This document shows, piece after piece, positions 46,144 through 56,721 of a stretch of 64,000 bases of DNA. The notes under the pieces are model-generated. The model did no database searches. It had not been told where the DNA came from and saw nothing but the letters and a program-made list of their open reading frames with translations. Source of the stretch: Rhodocollybia butyracea (Eukaryota; Basidiomycota; Agaricomycetes; Agaricales; Omphalotaceae); contig JADNRY010000131.1 of assembly GCA_015501585.1 (NCBI GenBank), forward strand, positions 108,905 through 172,904, given 5' to 3'. The position numbers and the translations under genes are program-made. The first letter of the stretch is position 1. Each line of letters opens with the position of its first letter.

Positions 46144-46150
46144 TATAAAA
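46144..46150 (+). promoter_or_regulatory. TATA box of H11
   Basis: TATAAAA lies 85 nt upstream of the proposed H11 start codon. Confidence 0.55.
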
Positions 46151-46228
46151 ACCATTCTAATTTTACAGAAGGTCTTCACTCGAAAACAGATTCGCCATTC
46201 AGGAAATCTCTCTTCGGTGACTAACAAT

Positions 46229-46656
46229 ATGCAGCTCAAACTCGTGTTTATCACTGCCACTCTCGGTGCTCTTGCAGTCGCCACCCCCTCTCCTCGTGGT
46301 GAGCCCGCCAGCGCCTGCAACACTGGCGGCATCGTGTGCTGTAATAGCATCACAACTGCCTCCAATCCCCTCGCCCAGACAATCATCATGTTACTTGGCA
46401 TCACTGTCGATCCATCGGTTTTTGTTGGTCTTACATGCTCCCCGGTTGACATTGCCGCCCCCACCTGGTAAGCTAGTCCGAATGCTTTTGTTGCGGCTTC
46501 ATGCTCATCATTGTTTTGTGGTGCTGCTAACCTTGTTTGCTGCGACAACAACACCTATGGTAATATGATGAACATTTGTAATTTCACGATTTGACTACTG
46601 AATGACACTCTACAGACCCCCTCATCTCCATTGGTTGCGTTCCTGTTTCTCTCTGA
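46229..46656 (+). CDS. Divergent class I hydrophobin with non-AG intron 1 acceptor (H11)
   Basis: Model join(46229..46467,46522..46559,46616..46656). Exon 1: signal peptide MQLKLVFITATLGALAVA, then TPSPRGEPASACNTGGIVCC, a 31-residue loop, GLTCSPVDIAAPT. Exon 2 gives CAANLVCCDNNTY and exon 3 DPLISIGCVPVSL with stop. Lengths of exons 2 (38 nt) and 3 (41 nt) and all phases match the minus-strand array. The only place where exon 2 can begin in phase follows ...TTTTGTGG, not AG, and no AG occurs between 46480 and the CC motif. So intron 1 would be GT-GG. Either one G/A change (sequence or real) has destroyed the acceptor, or splicing is unusual here. The open frame extends upstream of 46229 through the TATA box, so the MQLK start is preferred. 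Confidence 0.7.
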
Positions 46657-47899
46657 GTACGCGCTATACTTCGACCGCCAACTACTCCGGGCTAAACACC
46701 TCTCTATCACAGTCATCTATATCGGTACCGATGTACCATAGTTATCGTGTTAAGCCATGCGCCAGGGTAGTGGCTCTAGACCATCGTTTACTCTTCAGCT
46801 GCCATATATGCCATTGTAGCAACCACAAACTGTGAGCCAGCTCCTTACCAGGACAAGTATCCCAATAACCATCGAACGATGATTAAGTGTCTGAATTGAT
46901 TGATAAGGTGTTGATTAAGCTTGGATCGACCACTACCGACTAATAAAGGCCGATGAATGCTATTGCCACAATTAGCAAAGCAACTTTGAAAATTAATCTA
47001 TCCTTGATGTTCTCCCGGGAGTTATGAGGCCACTTTCATGGATACCTTAAACACATACTTGGACCGTGTTGCATATTCGGCTCGTACTACTCGGAAATTA
47101 ATCCAGTTTCTAAAAGTTTGATCTCCGATAGTAATGCAGAACATCAGTTATATTTCATTCCTCGTGTCTGTCAACGGGTTGTGAAGTCAGAGGAAACAGC
47201 CTCCAAGCGCGGCAACGCAGAGTCGGATACCCAGGCAGAGATCATGGACACGATTAGACACGATTTGTGGAGCGTCTGTTTCTTAATGTGCCGGTATACC
47301 TACCTACCTAGTAGTAGCCCATAATTAAACCCTAATTTTTCCCTGCTTAGAGTGGCACACCTTAGACCAATTCCTTACGGCGTGTTGCTGATGTACATAT
47401 GATTTCATCACTAAATCAGGGGAAACGTCATTTGAGATTTTACCAATTGCAGGTACAAAAGATAATTACCTGTGCTTGTATAGCATGATAAGCATTCACG
47501 ACCCAAGCAAAATGAATATACAAGATTACATCCATCAATGAGCTCCCAGGCACGATTTTACCTGATTTTGTTCGGATGAATTTATCAGGCGAGATTGCAC
47601 GTGAACAAAATCCACGCCTAACGATTCCTCTTCCTCGTATCTCATCCTGCCCTGGAAGAATTATTATGGCCATCCTGAAATCTGATTCTTAACCCACAAT
47701 ATTTATTTTCTATAAGTTCTAATGGTATGTGATCTACCATTATAATCAGACTACTATTCTAACACCAAGAAATCTTTTCAACAATAGATTTTCAGCGATG
47801 ATCCAAACATCGACTGCTCTGATATGAAACTTCCGACTCGTCGTCGCCGCCGGCACTTTCTTCCAAGTCCATGATATACAATTATTACCGTGTCCACAT
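46657..47899. other. No gene recognised
   Basis: Short ORFs only; none protein-like. Confidence 0.4.
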
Positions 47900-48793
47900 A
47901 TGCCCCGACATCGTGACAGTCTTTGCACTACGGCTGCCGAAGAACACCTCGTCACCAGCAGCTTACGGTCAATGCCCAAAAATCAAGCAGGCTCAGAATC
48001 AATTCTTCGAAATTCGGCTTCAGCTCTAGCTGTTCTAGGCCCTAGCTCGCTAGAGTCAGAAGGATTTGCAGGAGATGTATCTAGCCCTATTCGGGATCCT
48101 ATGGAACTTGAGATGACCCTCTCCGTGAGGCATGCGGTTGCAGATGGCCAAAACTCGGATCTGTAGTGAGTTGTTTGTCCTCTGTAACCTATGGCATCCT
48201 TTTAACCTCTCTGGTAGTGAATCCATCCCTAGCATATCTCAATTCGAGTTCACGAGAACCCAGGAAAGTCTATTGAATTCTCAGAACTGGACATCGCACC
48301 CCGATGCAGAAAGGCAGGACAGGTGCGACCACAAAACCGCGGCAGCCGCCATGGCCACTGCGATTACTGTGACTACTCCCAGTGATGCGGCAATGTCACC
48401 CAGCAGTGATACCCTGAATTCTCCCTCACCACCAGCAACTCAGTCCCAACCAGGTTCCATTGACGGTACGTCTGACTTTTTTTCCAGTTATATCTCTCTC
48501 ATGTTACTTGGAGAGCAGATACTGATATGAAGGACTTGGATATAGTTTGGTATCAGGAGCGTGTGGCCGAACTGGAAACCGAAAATGTTCAGCTTGAAGC
48601 CCAGCTTGCATCATATAGAGCTCGGGAAAGTCTTTGGAATCGGTTGGCAGTGACTATGGCAGAGCATGCAAGTGATGTAGGAGACACGCTGAATGAGGCA
48701 GTAATGTGGGGTGTAGATCAAATCAAGATGCCTCCTCCGCCAGCGAGGTTTGCAGAACCAGATGCTTTTGGGTTTCAGAAAAATGTCGAATAG
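47900..48793 (+). CDS. Hypothetical protein with C-terminal coiled coil
   Basis: Model join(47900..48162,48218..48465,48546..48793), 252 aa, all junctions in phase. The N-terminal ~165 residues are Ser/Thr/Pro-rich and probably disordered (SPSSDTLNSPSPPATQSQPG). The last exon has a heptad-like helix, VAELETENVQLEAQLASYRA, without the basic region of a bZIP factor, then a helical tail and PPPPARFAEPDAFGFQKNV. I do not recognise the family; a dimerising scaffold or transcription-related role is possible but unproven. Its stop is 34 bp from the end of the convergent transposase relic. Confidence 0.5.
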
Positions 48794-48827
48794 ATAGGTT
48801 ACATTTTGCATCAATATACTATGTCAA

Positions 48828-51108
48828 CTACTCGTCAAAGCTGGTATCTGATTCTGTAGATCCATCGTCTTCAGGAATAGTGTCCTTGGGTGACATATAA
48901 GTAAGTAGCCAATTTCGTTCTCCTGACTCTGAGCTAGTGTCGTCGCTCTCGCTGCCGAAACCTGGGTCATCATTGTCTGGGTCATCAGGCTGTTGGCTGA
49001 AGCCATTCAGTGAGTCGGAGTCACTGTTCGAGTCTCCAGGTTCACCCCCGCTACCGCCGCTACCATCATTTACTTCGAAGTCCTGTGTGGGTGTAGTGTG
49101 TACTCGTGCTTCTATATTTATGTGCCCAATTCCACCGCCGCGATAGCGCATGAACATATCACGGTCCACAAAGCTATTAAGTATAATCAGAGTCAGGACA
49201 GTTTGCGACTACTACAAATGGACTCACATCATGACATAAAAATTCCACCAGTCGTCCACCTCACCAAGCTTTCGTGCCGCAGTTACACTTTGCGTCTCCA
49301 GTAAGTCATTAGTTCTGCCCCGTGCAAAATCTGGAATGAGATGACAGGCACGTATGACCTGGGAAGGATCAAGGAAACCAAACGCGAAGTCATCGGCTTC
49401 TGGAACAAACCCAACTTTTGGCAGTCTTGCGGCCGCCGCTCCAGCGGTATAGTCAGGTTCTACTCCGAGCCAACGAACCCACAGAAATTCCATATGCTGT
49501 CGGGAGTTGACTTGTCCCTCTTTTGCGTTGAAGTGAACCACATCAGCATGGAAAACCCCAAGGACTCGAGCGTACCAGTATGGGTGCGCATTTGGTGCAA
49601 TTTCTGGTGATTGGACCATGATGGTACAGTGGTCTGTGCGAGGGTTGATAACGTCTTGGTCTCTGCGAACATGGCATACAGGATACGGATCAAGTGCGTA
49701 AAGACAGTTTTCCACACCCCAAGTTCAAATTCATGGAGAAAATCTACCACTAATAATTTGGAGACGTCGAATTCAAAGCCAAGGCGGTCCACAAAGGCAT
49801 TCTATAGGAACATTCAGGCCAATTACTATTGAAGCTCACTACGGTGGACATACCTGAGTTGGAACTGAAGATGTTTCCTTAAGGAAGTCATCGACATGCT
49901 TACTGTTGATCGGAAACCCAAGGTCATAGATAATCCTACGAGCTTGATTGACTTTATAGACCATGTAAGTCCGAACCTTGCTGAAACGTGTTTGCATATC
50001 TCGAACTTGTCCCATTTGATCCAGATTGTCTTTGGATACGAGACACCTTGGACACGGACAGAGACCTTTATCACGTATAGTTGCCAGTAGCACCCTAGAC
50101 TCGAAATCCAGAATTAGAGTGTGAAACTAGATCAAAATGAGTTACGATGTACTTCTCAGGATAGTCAGCAGAGTAGGTGAAAAATCGTGGATACACCCGC
50201 CGTTCAATACCATCCGCACACATGATGACAATTCCATATTTGTAGGCATGGATAAACTCGTCAGGAAGGAGAAATTTCCAGACTGCATGCATGAGTTCAC
50301 GCCTACAGTGCGTCAGGATGCTAGTTTTTTGAGTTCTCCATTTGGCGTGGTGCTCTTTTGCGAAATCTTGGAAAGAGTCGGGTAGCTATTCAAGAGTCAG
50401 CGAATAATTTTGAAGTATGTAAGGGGACTTTCAACTCACGGAAGGGATATAAGCCAAATGATGACATGCTCCGGATTCTGGTTGAGCGCGTATATACTTT
50501 GACACATTTCCGAGCATCAGATAAATTGGCCAGAGCTTGGCTGTACCAAAGTTGGCTAGATGGGTTGCATCCGACCAAAGCATGACTGCAGCTACAACTC
50601 GCTCAAGTTTACAGTTGGGCGCATCTGGTGGAGGAGGATCTCGTTGGATCTTGTCATGTTCTTTGAGAAACGAGTCAGAAGTGTAAAGCTCTCCATGAAC
50701 ACGTTCCTCTTTGTCCGACTCTGATGACTGGTGAAAAAGTTTAAACGGAAAGAGATGCATTTTTTCTGAAAGAGGATGTGTGGTTGCAAAGGCTTCTCTG
50801 ATAACGTCAAGTATTGGTCTATAATGGAGTCCCTGAACAGTGAAGGTGCTCGGTGGAATATTCTTCTGACCAGACGGAACCTTGATATCGACGCTTGCGG
50901 TACGAAAACCAGCCAAGAAGTTGGTAGAAGCAGTAGGACTCTGTGCCGTATCTGCCCGCTGGTTCTCCCGGTGTGCACTAAAGCCGTTGAGATCACCTGC
51001 GTCGAAATCATCTGCCATAATGACTTCATCGACAAGCCGCGTTACTTCCCCTTCAGATTTTATACGACCACCGGTATTTGCCCACTGCATCAGGCGGTAT
51101 ATTGACAT
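48828..51108 (-). pseudogene. Plavaka-type (CACTA-like) transposase, internally deleted
   Basis: Minus-strand exons give the typical flanks of an Agaricomycete Plavaka transposase. From 51108: MSIYRLMQWANTGGRIKSEG, VHGELYTSDSFLKEHDKIQ, VVAAVMLWSDATHLANFGTA, CHHLAYIPS. Next exon: LPDSFQDFAKEHHAKWRTQK, HCRRELMHAVWKFLLPDEFI, DYPEK. Then VLLATIRDKGLCPCPRCLVS and FVDRLGFEFDV..LVVDFLHEFELGVW. At about 49668-49676 the sequence jumps, with a change of frame, from FTHLIRILYAM to RRDQDVINPR, then HPYWYARVLGVFHADVVHF, FLWVRWLGVEPDY, and in the last exon FVDRDMFMRYRGGGIGH plus an acidic tail. The several hundred residues between (catalytic part in relatives) are missing, so this copy cannot encode an active enzyme. 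Confidence 0.8.
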
Positions 51109-51431
51109 GTTCCGAAATGGCCAGGGGGGTCATAACTTGTGTCTCCAGCTGGCGGTTGGGACATTGTAGCTGCCGACGGAGTACAGGGCGCTTTTGTAAG
51201 ATCATGAACCCAGAGAATGGACTTGTGAGAAAGTTCGAAAATATTATAGCCTAAACTTTGAAGTTGGGGCGTATCAGAAACATAGGGTCTAACTAGGGTC
51301 TGATGTTAACCGACTTACCTAGCGGCCGCCTGCGTCACAGCCCACGGTCAGGCTCAGAAAATTTTCAAAATTTCCAATAAAAACCCAACTTGAACAAATT
51401 TCCTGGTTTCATCCAAACCACCTACTTCTCC

Positions 51432-53232
51432 ATGACTGGTCGTCGCCCAGAACCAGACTCAGACTCACGCCGTCACTCTCCGTCGAGTGCACAATCCCAT
51501 TCACAATCCCACCGTCGGCGAAATTCACATTCGCGCTCCCGCTCGAGAGGCTCTCCGAGCCTTTCTCCAGTTCCAAAACCAAGTCGGTCGACATCTGATA
51601 TGAGCAGTGACACTCCAAGTGATGAAAATGCCAGGCTCAAACGCAAGCTTGATGTCCTGGAACTAGAACTTGCTGCTGCTAAAGGGGAAAAAAAGTCGAC
51701 AAAGGAGTAAGTGATTCATCCAGCTAGTACTTGAAGCTTCCCTCCATTGAATTGGTACATCCTTCAGTTCATATCCAAGGCTAGGCCGAGGCATCTGCAA
51801 AGTTGCTTCACTGTATGTCAAACCAGCAACGTTGTTGAAGGCATATTTCAACTACAATCCTGACACTGAAGACGAGGAACAACCTGAGATGGGTGAGGGC
51901 CTTCTGAGTGAGAAGGAAAAGGAAGAGCATCGAATGAAAGCTTTGGCCAAACTGGAGTAACTTTAACTCTTTCCGCTACCTGCGTTTTACTTACTCGTAT
52001 CACAGTCAAGCCCGGAACCTTAAAGGCTTTTATCTGGTGGCTGAATATGTCCCTGGATTTGGACAGCTGGTTGACTCTGTCAATGCAAAGGACGATATTA
52101 CTGAACTTTTGAATATTTGCGCCCAGGTATGAGTAAACGTGCAAGTCATCTATGTTACTGAAAGACGTCGAGTTAACAGCTGCAGGCGGGCGCCAAAAAT
52201 GCACGTGGTACTGACATTCTCAAGCTCAAACAATCATCAGCCACTTGGCTTAACTCTCGTCCTGCTGGTCAACGGGCAGACCCTCCCTTAAGCGCGGTGA
52301 GCCGTATAGGTCGCGGTTTCACCCATGACCTCACTGGAAAACTCATATGTCCTATTGAATTTGACTGGGACAACCGCATGTATGTGCTAACTCCTTCGAC
52401 AACTCAAACTGAAGTACTGATCAGACATTGTATAGGACGCGCGAGGCTATTCGAAGCAAGAATCTCAATGTCAGCAACTCATTTTTTATTCGGGCATTCT
52501 ACCGAAATGAAGAGGGTAATCCTCTGGATATAGAGCATGGGTTCCTTCGAAGCACTCTCCTCATCCAAGTACGTATTACATCTACTCTTCTCTGTTTTTT
52601 CCTAAACTAGTCATACACAGACTTGGCGCCAATGTTTTCTCTCGAACGGTGAAATCGAGGGTGAACTTGGGGCCGGCTCAAGTGATGACAATAACGACTC
52701 TGCCCCAGCCCCCACTCCTGCGCACAAAAGGGCCAAAAATTCAACGAAGTTATTTATTGCAGCAATTTTGGATCTCAAGACGGTTCCTCCGCGCTCTATA
52801 GCTTATGTTTGCGTCATGGTATGTCGCTAATCCTGTTGCCACATGTGCCCTTAATACTATTTACTTTTGTAGCTCCGTTTCGCACTTTCACCCGTAACAA
52901 CCTGGGGCTCAGACGGGACCTTCAACTACGAAGGCTTGTATAACACCATCGTTGATTATTTTGAGCAAGTAAAACCAGGATCGAGGGGCGACAAGCATGT
53001 GAAGGAACTACTCAGCTGGTGGACAACGTGAGTATTTTTTTAGTATCTTTCTAACAGCTGTTAATGGTTTATTTACAGCCAAGTGTTCTCAGACGAAGAT
53101 GCCTCAAAGAATATCAAGCCTATCACAAATTTTATGGACACCATTAGCACACAACGAGCCGCCAAAGAGGCAGCAGAGGCAGCAGAGGCAGCAGCTGAGG
53201 CCGAGTCTCGTAGCAACGTCGAGAACCAGTAA
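51432..53232 (+). CDS. DUF6698-type protein
   Basis: Model join(51432..51706,51768..51956,52006..52126,52186..52379,52436..52568,52621..52818,52873..53027,53079..53232), 472 aa, eight exons all in phase. The N-terminus is Ser/Arg-rich (SHRRRNSHSRSRSRGS) followed by a short coiled coil (ARLKRKLDVLELELAAAKGE). The conserved region runs RLGRGICKVASLY, FYLVAEYVPGFGQLV, TWLNSRPAGQRADPPLSAVS, RGFTHDLTGKLICPIEFDWD, FFIRAFYRNEEGNP, DLKTVPPRSIAYVCVMLRFA and FNYEGLYNTIVDYFEQV, ending KELLSWWTTQVF and an Ala/Glu tail. This order is that of a large Agaricomycete family I recall as DUF6698; it is often multicopy and found near transposons, and its function is unknown. It lies back to back with the Plavaka relic (324 bp between starts). 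Confidence 0.8.
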
Positions 53233-54108
53233 CGGATGCACGGGCACGGGCACAGCTCAATCGAACTCATTCTTTACATATTTATTGAATATACCCATTT
53301 TTCTGCCATTCCATTACGATGTGATCAGCCATTTGAGTGTTGTGAGCGCATGTGAGCAAGCAATGACCGCTGAGTGCTGAGGAGCTTACAACTGAAGTCA
53401 TTTCCATTGGTCGATATCACATATATTCATCCATGTTTATCGCACAATCCTAAAAGGCTTATATGTGGATTTTTGAACAAGCAAATTATTACAGCCTTCT
53501 CATAATGCATGGCGTTGAGGAATTATCATTGTACTATGATGAGATATTAAAGAACTATCAGAAGCATTTCAGATTAAGTACAATTATCCTACTTGATGCA
53601 GCCTTTGCATATTTATCTTACCATATTATAGTCCGATTATCGAAAAGGGGGCTATCCATATTATGGTATATATTGCTAAATAATCATTGGAAATCGTTGC
53701 ATCAGAATTGCTGCGATTTCACCAGATTATAATCGGTTCGGGGGTATGATAACCGATTATGACAACTACCGAAATTTAGTGATGTTTGAGACTCATCTCA
53801 AGCCGTAGCGTGCTCAGTATCGGTAAGGATCAACACGTAACACTCTAGGACCTTCTGGCCATAATTGCGAAGTATATCCGGGAGGGTTAACCGAAATTCA
53901 ATGCGATTTACTTCATCAACGTTCAACGCTCATATTTCACCGGCTAACCCAAAACACATTTGGTGGCCCTTTTCACTCGTAGATATATGCAATTCTGTAC
54001 TAGGTCCGATACCGATGCCCCGAACGTCAATTATAAAAGCAGTATGTTGGCTACAACTTGGTATCGATTTTCACATTCATCTGCCTGGACACCGGGAGTC
54101 ATTTCGAA
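53233..54108. other. No gene recognised
   Basis: A/T-rich intergenic DNA; 'tcaacgttcaacgct' at 53916-53930. Confidence 0.4.
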
Positions 54109-56086
54109 ATGAACACTGTACGAGACTCGATCTATGTTACCATACTACGCTGAACTGACTAATTTTCTTTAGATCTTTTGCAAAGATAACACCTATGTGG
54201 GTCTGCCTTCCATCGCGATACTTACTGGTGCTGAAATGATCTCTCTCAGTCAACAAGGGAGCGTATCGAGCTCACCGCCAAGGATTTGGGCAAGACGAGC
54301 ACACCTAGGATTGTAAGGCTATTATTCACCTCTATTTGAGTTCACTATAGGTAAAGCCTATTTCAGACCACTGGTATAGAAAATGCTTGTAATGCACTCG
54401 AGTTTGCACTAGCCAGTGTGCCAGATGTCGATCAGAATATCATTAACCGCATACGACGCGACTCGACACGCTCTCCTATTGCAGGATGGGAGACATTGGC
54501 ACTCTCAAATCTTGCTCCCATGATCCAGCTTCCCCCTCGCATGGTCCAGGACGTTGCGGTATGCAGAGACGTATATGAACGCATCCGTCAAGGGGTTGAG
54601 AGCGACGTCATTCATCAAGTCAAAGGGCTTGAAATGCTGATTACTCGTTATCCCAACCTCGACTCGCTCAATGAAGTCGGGCCGAAAACCAGCACAGGCG
54701 GAAGGGCTTGGTTGCACAACTCAGAGTATATGGATATTTACCGCCGACGCTCAGAAAATATAGGCTACGGGCTTATAGGACCTCTGGTGACATTTCCCAT
54801 CCTCTTTGGTTCCATTTGCGCGGACCCAGAAGATGCCGTTTACATCGATACTGTCAATCTTATGGGAACCGTTGATTACGACTTCGATCGTGATGAGGGG
54901 CACCATGGCGGCTTTTCGTATGCAATGGCCGTTGCAGATAAGTATGGGAAGGAGATCGGAACAAAGATGCAGGGTACCATTTTTTGGTGCACTGCTCAAC
55001 TACGATATTCAGATGTTCGTGCGTCCGATCCAGGAGAAATGGGTGGAAGAGAAATGTGGCGCGTCAAATTTAGGTCCAGCTGATATATCTCCTGAGGATT
55101 GGGTGGCTTTTGTCATCGCAGATTGCGCTGTCCTCTGCCCGGCGGCATACCAAGACAAGAGCCTCTACAAGAGCACCAGGGCAGGTCTATTCGTAGGCAC
55201 CGTTGTCACAAACAGTCACGACTTCCTCTTCGATCGTGCTTGCTCCAATCGTATTTCATGTGTCATGTACGCATCTGCAGCCGGAGTGGCACAATATTCA
55301 GTCCATTGTGCCTTTGCCACCTCTACAATTGATGCTTTGGTCCAGCGTGTCGGCCAGAATGGCACAGTGTTATACGGTGACGTGGAAGGCATAGCTACAG
55401 CAGCCTGGTCTCCGTTCAACACTCGCTACAGGTCATGGCAGAGATTGGTCAAGTACACTCGATTGCTTTCCCGATCTTCCTCTCCAGAAGCTACAGCGCT
55501 CCTCGCCGCATCGCGCAGAGATACGGTGCTCTCTGGATTCGATGTTGACGATATATCTGGTTCTTGGGCAAGAGCGATGACCGTCGGTGCTGAAGATCTT
55601 CTTCGGGAACGAATCACTACTGGTTATATGCCGGCCCCCGCCAATGAGCTTCTTGATATCCCCGGCATGACTCCTCCGAAGATATGTCCCTCCTGCACTG
55701 TACTATTCGAAGAAGCCATTATTACCGTCGATGATTTCTACGCAATCGATGGACTTTCGGGTGATATTGTATCGTCCAGAGCCGTGGCATTGGCTGCAGG
55801 GATTCGCCGCGCATGTCTAGCGGCCTGTGATAACAAATTCTGTGATGTATGTGCATGTCGTATTGGGTTCTGGGCTGACTGTGCATCGTATATTGTTCTT
55901 ACTGCACTTATGACGAGCGCATACAAGTTTAAGGCTGCAGAATGGGTTATACAGTGTTACGCGGTTTGGGCGGTCACCGTCTCTCCTGTCTCTATCATGA
56001 CTATACTTTCTGGATTTGATTTGATGTGCGAGTTGAAGCTAGGAGAGAATGATGCTATGGGAATTAGGGATGTTATTGATTTTTAG
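54109..56086 (+). CDS. Uncharacterised ~620-aa protein (frame broken at a T run)
   Basis: Proposed exons 54109-54117 (MNT), 54173-54312 and 54367-56086. Landmarks: IFCKDNTYVGLPSIAILTG, TRERIELTAKDLGKTSTPRI, NACNALEFALASVPDVDQNI, GWETLALSNLAPMIQLP, DEGHHGGFSYAMAVADKYGK, then after a frame change ALLNYDIQMFVRPIQEKW, DWVAFVIADCAVLCPAAYQD, VTNSHDFLFDRACSNRISCV, MYASAAGVAQYSVHCAFATS and AAWSPFNTRYRSWQRLVKYT, ending MGIRDVIDF. Dropping one T from the six at 54979-54984 joins the frames smoothly (MQGTIFGALLNYD). A second mismatch near 54260 needs one extra base, unless an earlier donor (GTATCG, about 54287) is used. The HDxxxD...N(R)xS block in a helical, Cys-rich context recalls metal-binding motifs but I cannot place the family. 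Confidence 0.55.
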
Positions 56087-56721
56087 CATAAATACATACA
56101 CGCAGTGGAGCCCACCCGATTACTCCGTATGAGCCGGATGCTGCAATGGTTGAGAGATAGTTCTCGAGGAGTGTTCGAGTTGGTTACAATATGCTTTTTG
56201 GGTTCTAAATAGTAAGCTGAACAACGGGAGAAAAAAAGAACGAACCTTCCAAGTTCCAGTAGTACTGTGATTTTCGTCTTCCGATCTTTTTGCTATGTCT
56301 GTAGTACTTAAAGTATGCCTACTCCAGGTCATTAAAATTTAAACAACTAGTCCGATATTTGGCAAGCTGTGTACTTTTTGCTCAATTTTTGCCTTGTTAA
56401 CACTCAACTCAGAGTCTCTCGGCGACTTTATGCTCAACGCTGACTATTATACAACTCATGTTCCCATCCGAAACACTTCATCATATTCCGTGCAATTGGG
56501 TGAGGACCTGAGGCCACGACTCAAGCAAAATGCCATGTTCTTTGTACAGTAGGAAGGATCTACAGAATGGCCCATTAGTGCACATCTGGTGCAAGCACAT
56601 CATGACCCTCATACGTTGCAACCGCCCAGAGACAGCGATGTTGAAGTCAGCACCGGGATTAAGTAAACCGGGATAAGTTGAGAGCCTAAAATTCAACTGT
56701 TTTATCTGGTGCCATAATGAG

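Noticed and set aside
46079..46228. Upstream extension of H11
   Set aside because: It reads through the TATA box and lacks a signal peptide; MQLK at 46229 matches the family.
48546..48793. bZIP transcription factor
   Set aside because: The heptad helix has no adjoining basic region.
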